A stretch of DNA of 64,000 nt from Herbidospora daliensis (GTDB taxonomy: Bacteria > Actinomycetota > Actinomycetes > Streptosporangiales > Streptosporangiaceae), in NCBI RefSeq assembly GCF_001570585.1, contig NZ_BBXF01000002.1:1062898-1126897 (forward strand). The letters run 5' to 3'. The notes under the pieces were generated by a model, which worked only from the letters and a program-made list of their open reading frames with translations, was not told where the DNA came from and did no database searches. The position numbers and the translations under genes were made by a program. This document shows positions 38,270 through 46,387 of this stretch, piece by piece (the stretch's first letter is position 1; every line of letters begins with the position of its first letter).

Positions 38270-39816
38270 TCACGGCTCCCACCATCGAGTACTTCGCACT
38301 GGCCCCGCTGCTGATCATCTTCGGCGCGGCCATCATCGGGGTGCTCGTCGAGGCGTTCGCGCCTCGCTACCTGCGGCGGGCGATCCACGTCCCGCTGACG
38401 CTGCTGTCGCTGGTCGGCGCGTTCGCGCTGGTCATCCTGCAGACCGTCCGCGGCGTTCCGACGACCCCGGCGGCGATGGGCTCGGTCGCGGTCGACGGCC
38501 CGACCCTGTTCATCTGGGGCACCATCCTGGTGCTGTCGTTCGTCAGCATCCTGCTGATCAACGACGAGGAGCAGTTCGTCCCTTCGGCGGCGGCCGTCCC
38601 CGGCTCTGCCGAGGAGGAGAAGGCGATCTCCGAGGGCGCCGCGCACACCGAGGTCTACCCGCTGGCCCTGTTCGCCATCGGCGGCATGCTGCTCTTCCCG
38701 GCCTCGAACGACCTGCTCATCATGTTCGTCGCGCTTGAGGTCATGTCGCTGCCGCTCTACCTGCTGTGCGGGCTGGCGCGCCGCCGCCGCCTGCTGTCGC
38801 AGGAGGCGTCGGTCAAGTACTTCCTGCTCGGCGCGTTCTCCTCGGCCTTCTTCCTGTACGGCACCGCGCTGCTGTACGGCTTCGCCGGCACCGTCGACCT
38901 GTACGGCATCTCCCGCGCCCTGGCCACCGCCGGCGGCACCGAGACCCTGCTGCTCGTCGGCACGGCCATGCTGGGCGTCGGCCTGCTCTTCAAGATCGGC
39001 GCCGCGCCCTTCCAGGCGTGGAAGCCCGACGTCTACCAGGGCGCCCCGACCCCGATCACCGCGCTGATGGCCTCCGGAACCCTGGTGGCCGCCTTCGGCG
39101 CCGTGCTGCGGGTCTTCTGGGTCGCGCTGGGCAACGACAGCTGGAACTGGCAGCCCATCATGTGGGGCGTCGCCGCCCTGACGATGGTGGTCGGCTCGAT
39201 CCTGGCGATCACCCAGACCGACATCAAGCGCATGCTGGCCTACTCCTCGATCGCCCACGCGGGCTTCCTGCTCGTCGGCGTCATGGCCGTCGGCGACAAG
39301 GGCCAGAACGCGCTGGCGCTGTCGGGCCTGCTGTTCTACCTGGTCACCTACGGCATCACCACGGTGGGCGCGTTCGCCGTGGTGACGCTCGTGCGCGACC
39401 CGGGCGGCGAGGCGTGGCACCTGTCGCGCTGGGCGGGCCTGGGCAAGCGGTCGCCGAAGCTGGCGGGCCTGTTCGCCTTCTTCCTGCTGGCCTTCGCCGG
39501 AATCCCGCTCACCAGCGGCTTCTTCGGCAAGTACGCCGTCTTCAGGTCGGCCGTCGCCCTCGGCGAGGGCTGGCTGACCGGCCTGGTCGTGCTCGCGGTC
39601 GTGGCCTCGGCGGCGGCGGCGTTCTTCTACGTCCGGGTGATCGTGCTGATGTTCTTCAGCGACCCCTCGGCCGACGGCCCCACCGTCGTCACCCCGTCGT
39701 GGGCCACGTCGGCTGTGGTCGGCTTCTCGGCATTCGCTACGGTAGCCCTGGGGGTTTTCCCGCAGCCTGTCCTCGATCTGGCGGAAAAGGCTGCGAAGTC
39801 ATTGTTCGTGCAATAA
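38266..39816 (+). CDS. nuoN: NADH-quinone oxidoreductase subunit N
   Basis: 516 aa from GTG 38266. The third antiporter-like pump; blocks LIMFVALEVMSLPLYLLCGL and GLLFKIGAAPFQAWKPDVYQ are typical. An insert of about 30 residues with Ala/Glu (VPGSAEEEKAISEGAAHTEV) after helix three is common in actinobacteria. Last nuo gene, 12 bases before the prenyl synthase. Confidence 0.96.
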   Translation: MITAPTIEYFALAPLLIIFGAAIIGVLVEAFAPRYLRRAIHVPLTLLSLVGAFALVILQTVRGVPTTPAAMGSVAVDGPTLFIWGTILVLSFVSILLINDEEQFVPSAAAVPGSAEEEKAISEGAAHTEVYPLALFAIGGMLLFPASNDLLIMFVALEVMSLPLYLLCGLARRRRLLSQEASVKYFLLGAFSSAFFLYGTALLYGFAGTVDLYGISRALATAGGTETLLLVGTAMLGVGLLFKIGAAPFQAWKPDVYQGAPTPITALMASGTLVAAFGAVLRVFWVALGNDSWNWQPIMWGVAALTMVVGSILAITQTDIKRMLAYSSIAHAGFLLVGVMAVGDKGQNALALSGLLFYLVTYGITTVGAFAVVTLVRDPGGEAWHLSRWAGLGKRSPKLAGLFAFFLLAFAGIPLTSGFFGKYAVFRSAVALGEGWLTGLVVLAVVASAAAAFFYVRVIVLMFFSDPSADGPTVVTPSWATSAVVGFSAFATVALGVFPQPVLDLAEKAAKSLFVQ

Positions 39817-39828
39817 GGGAGCTTTTCT

Positions 39829-40812
39829 ATGGCCGCGCCGCCCGTTGTTGACCTGCCCGTCGCCGACGAGCGGCTGGCCGAGGACCTCTCCAACGGCCTC
39901 GCGGCCGTGGAGAAGCAGCTCCGTTCGGCGGTGGAAAGCGAGGACACGTTCGTCACCGACGTGTCCAAACACCTCATAGAGGCGGGCGGCAAGCGCTTCC
40001 GCGCGATGCTCGTCCTCCTCGCCGCCCAGTTCGGCGACCACACGGCGCCCGGGGTCATCCCGGGCGCCGTCGTCATGGAACTGACCCATGTGGCCACGCT
40101 CTACCACGACGACGTCATGGACGAGGCGTCCGAGCGCCGCGGCAAGCCGTCGGTGAACGCCCGCTGGAACAACACGATGGCGATCCTGACGGGCGACTAC
40201 GTGTTCGCGCGGGCCGCCGACATCATGGCCGACCTGGGCCCCGAGCCGGTGCGCATCCAGGCCAAGACCTTCGCCCGTCTCGTCCGCGGCCAGATCCGCG
40301 AGACCGTCGGCCCGGCTGAGGGCGTCGACCCGATCGAGCACTACATCGACGTCCTGGCCGACAAGACCGGCTCCCTGATCTCCACCTCGGCCCGTCTGGG
40401 CGCGATGCTGGCCGGCGCGCCCCAGGACGTCGTGCTGCGGCTGACGGCGGCCTGCGAGGCTATCGGGGTCGCCTTCCAGCTCGGCGACGACATCATCGAC
40501 GTCGCCTCGGAGACCTCCGGCAAGACGCCCGGGACCGACCTGCGCGAGGGCATCCGCACCCTGCCGGTCCTCTACGCCCTCGGCTCCGACGAGAACCCCC
40601 GGCTGCGCTCCCTGGTCGCGGGCCCGGTGCCCGAGGACGACATCGAGGAGGCGCTGGAACTGCTGCGCGCCTCCGAGTCGCTGAAGAAGGCCCGCGCCGA
40701 GCTGGAGCGCTGGTCGGCACGGGCGAAGGACCAGCTCTCCGAGCTCCCCGACATCCCCGCCCGCGCGGCCCTGTTGTCGCTGTGCGACTTCGTGGTGGAG
40801 CGCTCGGCCTAA
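39829..40812 (+). CDS. Polyprenyl diphosphate synthase (menaquinone side chain)
   Basis: 327 aa from ATG 39829. The first Asp-rich motif is YHDDVMDEA, the second FQLGDDIIDVA, with GGKRFRAMLVLL. These define a long-chain trans-prenyl synthase of the GrcC/HepT/IspB type. Product length is not readable; nonaprenyl would fit MK-9. It sits 12 bases after nuoN and shares the operon, so side-chain supply is co-expressed with complex I. It overlaps the opposing rarD stop by 4 bases. Confidence 0.92.
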   Translation: MAAPPVVDLPVADERLAEDLSNGLAAVEKQLRSAVESEDTFVTDVSKHLIEAGGKRFRAMLVLLAAQFGDHTAPGVIPGAVVMELTHVATLYHDDVMDEASERRGKPSVNARWNNTMAILTGDYVFARAADIMADLGPEPVRIQAKTFARLVRGQIRETVGPAEGVDPIEHYIDVLADKTGSLISTSARLGAMLAGAPQDVVLRLTAACEAIGVAFQLGDDIIDVASETSGKTPGTDLREGIRTLPVLYALGSDENPRLRSLVAGPVPEDDIEEALELLRASESLKKARAELERWSARAKDQLSELPDIPARAALLSLCDFVVERSA

Positions 40813-41711
40813 CCGACGGGCGCCAGTTCCTTCTCCGGTACGGGCTTCTTCACCAGGCCGTACCGGAGGCTGTCCCACGTGAAGACGGCCAGGGCCAGCC
40901 AGACCACCCCGAACCCGATCCAGCGCTCGGCCGGCATGGTCTCCTTGATGACCAGCACCCCGAGGATGAACTGCACGACCGGCGCGATGTACTGCAGCGG
41001 CCCCACGATCGTCAGCGGCACGCTGATGACCGAGGCGGCGAAGAACAGCAGCGGCACCGCCGTGACGACGCCCGAGCTGATCAGCAGCAGCGCGTGGCCG
41101 GCGCCGTGGTTGCCGAAGGTGTTGCCGCCGCCCAAGCTGAACAGGTAGAGCGCCGCCGGGACCAGCATGACCAGGGTCTCGATCGTGAGGCTCTCGGCGG
41201 CTCCGACCTGGGCCTTCTTCTTGACCAGGCCGTACAGACCGAAACTGAAGGCCAGCGTGAGGGCGATCCAGGGCAGCTGCCCGTAGCCCACGGTCAGGAT
41301 GACGACGGCCGTGATCCCCAGCCCCACCGCCACCCACTGCCACCGGCGCAGCCGCTCACCGAGGATGACCACCCCGAACAGGATGCTGACCAGCGGGTTG
41401 ATGAAGTAGCCGAGGGCGCTCTCGACGACGTGCCCGGAGTTGACCGCGTAGATGTAGACGCCCCAGTTGGTGGAGACGAGCACCCCCGCCGCCGTGAGGA
41501 GCAGCACCTGCCTGCGCGTCAGCCCTCTGATCCACTTCCAGTGCCGCCGTACCGCCAGGACGACGATCACGACCGCGAGCGACCAGAGCATGCGATGGGC
41601 GAGGATCTCGACGGCACCGCTGGGCTTGAGGAGGGGCCAGTACAGAGGGAACAGGCCCCAGAGGAGGTAAGCGGCGATGCCGTACCAGACTCCTCGGCGC
41701 AAATCAGGCAT
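40809..41711 (-). CDS. rarD: RarD-type EamA family transporter
   Basis: 300 aa from ATG 41711. Ten membrane helices in two EamA halves. The N-terminus (GVWYGIAAYLLWGLFPLYWP) and WKWIRGLTRRQVLLLTAAG match RarD. Substrate unknown; E. coli RarD was named for chloramphenicol sensitivity. Monocistronic and convergent with the prenyl synthase. Confidence 0.9.
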   Translation of the reverse strand: MPDLRRGVWYGIAAYLLWGLFPLYWPLLKPSGAVEILAHRMLWSLAVVIVVLAVRRHWKWIRGLTRRQVLLLTAAGVLVSTNWGVYIYAVNSGHVVESALGYFINPLVSILFGVVILGERLRRWQWVAVGLGITAVVILTVGYGQLPWIALTLAFSFGLYGLVKKKAQVGAAESLTIETLVMLVPAALYLFSLGGGNTFGNHGAGHALLLISSGVVTAVPLLFFAASVISVPLTIVGPLQYIAPVVQFILGVLVIKETMPAERWIGFGVVWLALAVFTWDSLRYGLVKKPVPEKELAPVG

Positions 41712-41728
41712 GAACCCTAGTTTGGCTG

Positions 41729-41752
41729 CTTACCTTGTTTATTACAAATAAG
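41729..41752. promoter_or_regulatory. AT-rich inverted repeat between rarD and msrA
   Basis: CTTACCTTGT and ACAAATAAG form an imperfect dyad in the 119-base divergent gap, the most AT-rich spot nearby. It probably marks the shared promoter region. Confidence 0.3.
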
Positions 41753-41830
41753 TGATGTTGTGTTGATGGTTAAGTGGTTCTAACGGAACAAAGCTTGGCG
41801 CACCTTGGTTGAGGTGGTCAGGAGGTAGAC

Positions 41831-42520
41831 ATGGGCTGGATCTTCGGTACGAACAAGGCATCCATGGTGAGCAAGGACAACGCGCTCCCAGGACGGTCCG
41901 TCACCATGCCGGTGACCGACCGGCACCTTGTCCTGGGGAGTACCCTCACCCCGCCCTGGCCCGAGGGCGCGGAGGTCGCCGACTTCGGGCTCGGGTGCTT
42001 CTGGGGCGCGGAGCGCAAGTTCTGGCAGACCCCCGGGGTACTGTCGACGGCGGTCGGCTACCAGGGCGGCTACACGCCCAACCCGACCTATGAGGAGGTG
42101 TGTTCCGGGCTGACCGGGCACACCGAGGCCGTCCGGGTCGTCTTCGACCCTTCCCAGGTCTCTTACGAGGAGCTCCTCAAGGTGTTCTGGGAGGCCCACG
42201 ACCCCACGCAGGGGATGCGCCAGGGGAACGACGTCGGGACGCAGTACCGGTCGGCGATCTACACGCACTCGGAGGCCCAGGAGAAGTCGGCGGCGGCTTC
42301 GCTGGCGGCTTACCAGGAGGTGCTGTCCGCGGCGGGGTACGGGGAGATCACGACGGAGGTGAAGGCGGCGCCGGAGTTCTATTACGCGGAGGACTACCAC
42401 CAGCAGTACCTTCACCGCAATGTCAACGGGTACTGCGGGATTGGCGGGACGGGTGTCAACGCAGGTGCCCCGTCCAACTGGTGCCCTACGGGGCTGACCA
42501 GCTCCTCGCCTGAGGAGTAG
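41831..42520 (+). CDS. msrA: Peptide methionine (S)-S-oxide reductase
   Basis: 229 aa from ATG 41831, with an AGGAGGT site. The catalytic Cys is in [14 protein letters not shown]; conserved blocks [18 protein letters not shown] and [13 protein letters not shown] follow. Two C-terminal resolving cysteines are in NGYCGIGG and NWCPTG. A 45-residue N-terminal extension is usual in actinobacteria. It repairs oxidised methionine in the cytoplasm. Confidence 0.96.
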   Translation: MGWIFGTNKASMVSKDNALPGRSVTMPVTDRHLVLGSTLTPPWPEGAEVADFGLGCFWGAERKFWQTPGVLSTAVGYQGGYTPNPTYEEVCSGLTGHTEAVRVVFDPSQVSYEELLKVFWEAHDPTQGMRQGNDVGTQYRSAIYTHSEAQEKSAAASLAAYQEVLSAAGYGEITTEVKAAPEFYYAEDYHQQYLHRNVNGYCGIGGTGVNAGAPSNWCPTGLTSSSPEE

Positions 42521-42534
42521 TTCGCGGTTCGGGT

Positions 42535-42571
42535 GAGACCTCCGGCGGCACGGCCGCTCGGGGGTCTCTTT
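42535..42571 (+). terminator. Terminator of msrA
   Basis: An interrupted stem starting GAGACC and closing GGTCTC, with CCG/CGG and CGGC/GCCG inside, is followed by TTTCGTT. It begins 15 bases after the msrA stop. Confidence 0.65.
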
Positions 42572-42631
42572 CGTTCGAGGATCGCTGCGCAGACATGTCT
42601 TCAACCTCCGGACGGCCAGCAAGCCACGCAT

Positions 42632-42647
42632 ATAGCATCATCGCTAT
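42632..42647. promoter_or_regulatory. Candidate toxin-antitoxin operator
   Basis: ATAGC-N6-GCTAT is a perfect 5-bp dyad whose right arm overlaps the toxin ATG. The antitoxin has a helix-turn-helix, so autoregulation at this site is plausible. Confidence 0.4.
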
Positions 42648-43002
42648 GACCTGGGGTACGGTTGAGCTGGAGCCTGAGGTTCGCGAGTGGCTCGAAAAGT
42701 TGCCGGTGGCCTCATTCGCTAAAGCCGCCTTCTATATCGACCTCCTGGCGGCTGAAGGCCCACTGCTCGGAGAGCCGTACACGCGGCAACTCGACGGCAA
42801 GCTTCGCGAGCTGCGGTTCCACTTGGATGATCTATCAATGCGGGTGAGCTATTGGATCGCCCCGCACAGACGGATCGTCCTGCTGACGGTCTTCCACAAG
42901 ACGCGGATGCGGGAAGATCGAGAAGTGGATCGAGCTCGGCGGGCATTGCTGCGCTGTGTCGATCAGGCGCACACGGTGGATGTGGATGAGGAGCCGGCAT
43001 GA
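42646..43002 (+). CDS. HigB/Gp49-type toxin (RelE fold)
   Basis: 118 aa from ATG 42646. The RelE/Gp49 pattern is clear: VREWLEKLPVASFAKAAFYI, LGEPYTRQLDGKLRELRF and RIVLLTVFHKTRMREDREV. This family cleaves mRNA on the ribosome. The toxin precedes its antitoxin, the reversed order of higBA systems, and overlaps it by 4 bases. Confidence 0.85.
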   Translation: MTWGTVELEPEVREWLEKLPVASFAKAAFYIDLLAAEGPLLGEPYTRQLDGKLRELRFHLDDLSMRVSYWIAPHRRIVLLTVFHKTRMREDREVDRARRALLRCVDQAHTVDVDEEPA

Positions 43003-43298
43003 GTGAGGACACGACGTGGGAGGAACTCCGGCGGCGACGGCTGGCTGAGCCTGGCGCGAGTGAAGCTTATGAGGCGGCACGTCTGGCGTTCGAGCTCGGG
43101 AAAGCCGTACGGCGGATGCGAGAAGGGTACGGGTGGAGTCAGGCGGAATTGGCCGTCGCCGCGGATATGACGCAATCCGCTGTGGCACGCTTCGAAGCTG
43201 GCGGCACGGTTCCGACCCTTCCTGTGCTCGAGCGGTTGGCGAGGGCGTTGAACGCTGACCTTGAGGTGCGGATCAGTCCGCGAGCCCCGGCCGCTTGA
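42999..43298 (+). CDS. XRE-family antitoxin (HigA-like)
   Basis: 99 aa from ATG 42999. A helix-turn-helix at 35-85 (VRRMREGYGWSQAELAVAAD, then TQSAVARFEAGGTVPTLPVL) is preceded by a 30-residue toxin-binding helix region. It should neutralise the preceding toxin and repress the operon. Confidence 0.88.
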   Translation: MSEDTTWEELRRRRLAEPGASEAYEAARLAFELGKAVRRMREGYGWSQAELAVAADMTQSAVARFEAGGTVPTLPVLERLARALNADLEVRISPRAPAA

Positions 43299-43629
43299 CC
43301 CGCTTCGGGAGCCGGTGCCGCCGTGCCCAAGCATCGCGCACCGGTGGGAACTGGGGTTTCGTATTCTGCTGGTCTCACTTCTGCTGAGGCGTAGAACTAC
43401 GGCTTCGGCCTGAGCCACTGGCCCTTGGTCGGGTCCCTGCGGGGAGCTGATCTCGGGCCAGATGTGTGTTCGGCGACGAGTTCCTTCACGAGCTGTAGTG
43501 CTCACCCCACGGCGTCGGCGGGTGGGGGTCGCGGTCTCCATCGGGCGGAGGCCGGCTGGTTAGACTCGACGGATCACGCGCCGGTCATGCCGGTCGTACC
43601 ATGCCATCTCACTGACTTGCGAGACATTC
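43299..43629. other. Gene-free gap with short repeat
   Basis: No supported gene in 331 bases. It contains the first copy (43386-43470) of the imperfect repeat described separately. Open frames here have poor codon bias. Confidence 0.6.
43386..43470. repeat. Imperfect direct repeat, copy A
   Basis: Shares GAGGCGTAGA, CGGCTTCGGCCTGA, CGGGGAGCTG and TCTCGGGCCAGA in the same order with copy B at 44051. Copy A has an 11-base insertion in the middle. The two copies bracket the monooxygenase gene at 43630. Confidence 0.75.
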
Positions 43630-43959
43630 ATGATCTTCATCACGGCGAAATTCCGCGTGCTGCCCGAGTATGCCGACCAGTGGCCCGAGATCACACGCGA
43701 GTTCACCGAGGCCACTCGCGGTGAGCCTGGCTGCTTGTGGTTCGACTGGTCGCGCAGTGTCGAGGACCCGACGGAGTACGTCCTCGTCGAGGCGTTTCGG
43801 GATGGCGATGCGGGAGGTGCGCACGTCCAGTCCGATCATTTCAGGAAGGCGCAGCAGACGTTGCCCCGCCATCTCGCCGAGACCCCCCGGATCGTCAACG
43901 CGACGCTTCCGCAGGACGACTGGTCACTTCTCGGCGAGATGGCCGTGCCTGAGGCGTGA
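43630..43959 (+). CDS. Putative quinol monooxygenase (ABM domain)
   Basis: 109 aa from ATG 43630. A single ABM domain: MIFITAKFRVLPEYADQWPE, then ATRGEPGCLWFDWSRSVEDP, YVLVEAFRDGDAGGAHVQSD and HFRKAQQTLPRHL. Such small dimeric proteins oxidise quinols or aromatic substrates without cofactors or act on haem. Substrate unknown. It stands alone between two copies of a short repeat. Confidence 0.85.
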   Translation: MIFITAKFRVLPEYADQWPEITREFTEATRGEPGCLWFDWSRSVEDPTEYVLVEAFRDGDAGGAHVQSDHFRKAQQTLPRHLAETPRIVNATLPQDDWSLLGEMAVPEA

Positions 43960-44050
43960 GGCAAGCTTGGGGCGTGAATGCCCACAGACGATGTCAGAGC
44001 CCCCCCGGCGCAGCCCAGCTCCGGCGGTTCATGGGTCACACGCCTGTAAG

Positions 44051-44124
44051 GAGGCGTAGAGCTGCGGCTTCGGCCTGAATGACTGGTTTCCTTCGGGGAG
44101 CTGGTCTCGGGCCAGACGTGTATT
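44051..44124. repeat. Imperfect direct repeat, copy B
   Basis: Second copy of the 43386 repeat, lacking the 11-base insertion. It ends 34 bases before the histidine kinase ATG and so may include its promoter. Confidence 0.75.
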
Positions 44125-44158
44125 GACCGTGCTTTACCGCTCAAGCCACAGTGAGCGC

Positions 44159-45253
44159 ATGAACCGGGCCCTGGCCGTGCTGACCTTCGGTGCGCTGCTC
44201 ACGCTGCTGATCGGGGTCGTCGCATCCGGGGAGTCCCTGCCGGCGCTCCTGCTCGGCACCGTCTTCACCGCCTTGGCCACCGCCGGTTTCTCCTGGGTAC
44301 GGGCGCGCGGTCGGCCGGCCTGGTCGTTCGGTTATATCGCCGTGCAGTTGCCGATCGCCTTCGTGGTGTTCTCGCTGAACGCGGGGGTCGGCGCGACTCT
44401 GCTGCTTCTCGTACTGGTCAGCCAGTGTGTGCTGCTGCGGTTGCCGGTCGCGGCGACGGCGGTCGTGGTCGGGGTGGTGCCGTTCGTCCACCTCGGCATG
44501 TCGTGGGGTGAGGGGCTGCGGGAAGGGCTGGGAATACTCGTCGCCGCGGTGTTCGCCGCGATCGTGACGGAGTTGCTGCAGCGTGAGCAGCGGGCCCGGG
44601 CCGAACTGGCCGTGGCGCACGAGCGGTTGCGTGACTACGCCGCGCAGGCCGAGCGGCTGGCGACCGTGCAGGAACGCAACCGGGTCGCGCGTGACATCCA
44701 CGACGGGCTCGGGCACTCGCTCACCGTCGTCCAGATGCAGGTCAAGGCCGCGCGGGCGGTGTTGCCGATCGACGTCGCCAAGGCCGACGAGGTGCTCGCC
44801 AAGGCGCAGGACCAGGCGGAGGCCGCGCTCGCCGAGGTGCGGCGCTCGGTGCGTACACTGCGCGAACCGCGTGAAGTCCCTCCGCTGCCCGATGCCTTGG
44901 AGGTGTTGGCCGAACTGACGTCCGCTTCGGGTGTGGCGACCAGTGTGGCGATATCCGGTGAGCGGCGGCCGTTGTCCGACGAGACGCGGGAGGCGCTGTT
45001 CCGGGCGGCGCAGGAGGGGCTGACCAACGTGCGCAAGCACGCGGGGGCCACCCAGGCCGAGTTGGTGCTCGACTACGTCGACGCCGCCGTTCGGCTGGCC
45101 GTCCGGGACGACGGGGGTGGGTCCGCTTCGGCGGCTACGTCCGGGTTCGGGCTGGTGGGGCTGCGGGAGCGGGCCGAGCAGCTGGGTGGGCGGTTGAGTG
45201 TCGAATCGGCGCCGGGGGCGGGGTACACGTTGAGCATGGAGGTGCCCGGGTGA
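44159..45253 (+). CDS. Sensor histidine kinase (NarL/DesK type)
   Basis: 364 aa from ATG 44159. Five or six membrane helices (residues 1-140), a coiled-coil linker, the HisKA_3 phospho-acceptor (RNRVARDIHDGLGHSLTVVQ) and a HATPase domain (EGLTNVRKHAGATQ, DDGGG, GFGLVGLRERAEQLGG). The signal is probably membrane-related. It overlaps its response regulator by 4 bases. Two more membrane-linked genes follow. Confidence 0.92.
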   Translation: MNRALAVLTFGALLTLLIGVVASGESLPALLLGTVFTALATAGFSWVRARGRPAWSFGYIAVQLPIAFVVFSLNAGVGATLLLLVLVSQCVLLRLPVAATAVVVGVVPFVHLGMSWGEGLREGLGILVAAVFAAIVTELLQREQRARAELAVAHERLRDYAAQAERLATVQERNRVARDIHDGLGHSLTVVQMQVKAARAVLPIDVAKADEVLAKAQDQAEAALAEVRRSVRTLREPREVPPLPDALEVLAELTSASGVATSVAISGERRPLSDETREALFRAAQEGLTNVRKHAGATQAELVLDYVDAAVRLAVRDDGGGSASAATSGFGLVGLRERAEQLGGRLSVESAPGAGYTLSMEVPG

Positions 45254-45903
45254 GCCCGGTTCGTGTGCTTCTGGTGGACGATCAGGCGCTGTTCCGCGAG
45301 GCACTCTCGACACTTTTGAGCACGCACGACGGGATCGAGGTCGTCGGCGAGGCGGGGAACGGTGACGAGGCGATCCGGCGGGCCGCCGAGCTGGCCCCGG
45401 ACGTCGTGCTGATGGATCTGCGCATGCCGGTCCTGGACGGCGTCGCGGCGACCCGCCGCCTGCGTACCGACCACCCTGGCATCGGCGTCATCGCGCTGAC
45501 GACGTTCGACGACGACGAGAACGTGTTCGCCGCGCTTCGTGCCGGGGCTCTGGGCTATCTGCTCAAGGACGTCTCCTCGGCTCAGCTGATCGAGGCCGTG
45601 TTGGCCGCCGCGCGAGGGGAGTCGGTGTTGCAGCCGTCCGTCGCCGCGAAGGTGGTCGCCCAGTTCGCCCGGCTGCCCTCGGCCGGCGCACCGGAGCCGC
45701 AGCCGTTGGTCGTGCCGTTGTCCGGCCGCGAGCTCGACGTTCTGCGTCTGCTCGCCACCGGGCACAGCAACCGGGAGATCGCCTCGACGCTGCATCTGGC
45801 CGAGGGGACCGTGAAGAACCACGTCACCAACGTGCTGGCCAAGCTGAACGCCCGCGACCGCACCCAGGCCGCCTTGCGCGCACGGTCGCTCGGGCTGCTC
45901 TGA
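45250..45903 (+). CDS. LuxR-type response regulator
   Basis: 217 aa from GTG 45250. Receiver with acidic pair VLLVDDQALFRE, phosphorylated Asp in DVVLMDLRMPVLDG and Lys in YLLKDVSS. The C-terminal LuxR helix-turn-helix is LSGRELDVLRLLATGHSNRE to GTVKNHVTNVLAKL. Partner of the preceding kinase; likely targets are the dyads at 45921 and 45977. Confidence 0.95.
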   Translation: MSPVRVLLVDDQALFREALSTLLSTHDGIEVVGEAGNGDEAIRRAAELAPDVVLMDLRMPVLDGVAATRRLRTDHPGIGVIALTTFDDDENVFAALRAGALGYLLKDVSSAQLIEAVLAAARGESVLQPSVAAKVVAQFARLPSAGAPEPQPLVVPLSGRELDVLRLLATGHSNREIASTLHLAEGTVKNHVTNVLAKLNARDRTQAALRARSLGLL

Positions 45904-45920
45904 GGGTCACGGCCGCGTCG

Positions 45921-45932
45921 TGACCTCGGTCA
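45921..45932. promoter_or_regulatory. Dyad downstream of the response regulator
   Basis: TGACCTCGGTCA is a perfect inverted repeat, part of a longer imperfect one (GTCGTGAC and GTCATGAC). It lies 18 bases after the regulator stop, ahead of the next gene. Confidence 0.4.
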
Positions 45933-45976
45933 TGACTTCCGGCACATGGCAGGACGAAGGCCGGCGGCGACTCTTG

Positions 45977-45996
45977 TCGGTATCAGCCGATACCGA
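45977..45996. promoter_or_regulatory. Perfect inverted repeat before the membrane-protein gene
   Basis: TCGGTATC-AGCC-GATACCGA, eight-base perfect arms, ends five bases before the AAGGAG ribosome site. It may be an operator, possibly of the preceding regulator, or an RNA hairpin. Confidence 0.5.
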
Positions 45997-46011
45997 ATCG
46001 AAGGAGACGCC

Positions 46012-46386
46012 ATGCTGCGGACGACGAGTCGCAAACTGGGCCGTTTCGCCTGGCACTACGTCGAGATGGTGGTCGCCATGCTCGCCGGGATGTTCCTACT
46101 CGCACCGCTGTGGCCGGACGCCTGGCTGGCACTGCCCGAGGTGGACGTGCTCGTCATGGCGACGAACATGACCATCGGGATGACCGTGGTGATGGCGCTG
46201 CGCCGGCATTCGTGGGCGCGGATCGGTGAGATGGCGGCCGCGATGTACTTACCGTTCCTCGTCTTACTGGTGCCGTACTGGCTCGGGGCCGTGTCGGCCA
46301 TGGGGCTCATGATGGCCGGGCACGTGATCATGTTCCCGCTCATGCTGGCCGCCATGGTGTGGCGCCGCGACCACTACTGGCACTGA
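46012..46386 (+). CDS. Small multi-helix membrane protein
   Basis: 124 aa from ATG 46012 (AAGGAG). About four membrane helices, Met-rich (VLVMATNMTIGMTVVMALRR, then VSAMGLMMAGHVIMFPLMLA), with HYWH at the end. No family is recognised with confidence. The many methionines and His-rich end could bind metal, but this is speculation. It is in the two-component operon and one base before the DJ-1-like gene. Confidence 0.75.
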   Translation: MLRTTSRKLGRFAWHYVEMVVAMLAGMFLLAPLWPDAWLALPEVDVLVMATNMTIGMTVVMALRRHSWARIGEMAAAMYLPFLVLLVPYWLGAVSAMGLMMAGHVIMFPLMLAAMVWRRDHYWH

Positions 46387-46387
46387 G

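Noticed and set aside
43963-43990. Similarity between this spot and 52886-52913 (GGCAAGCT, GGGGCGTG)
   Set aside because: Only about 20 of 26 bases agree, and one copy is a gene start with a G-rich ribosome site; chance is likely.
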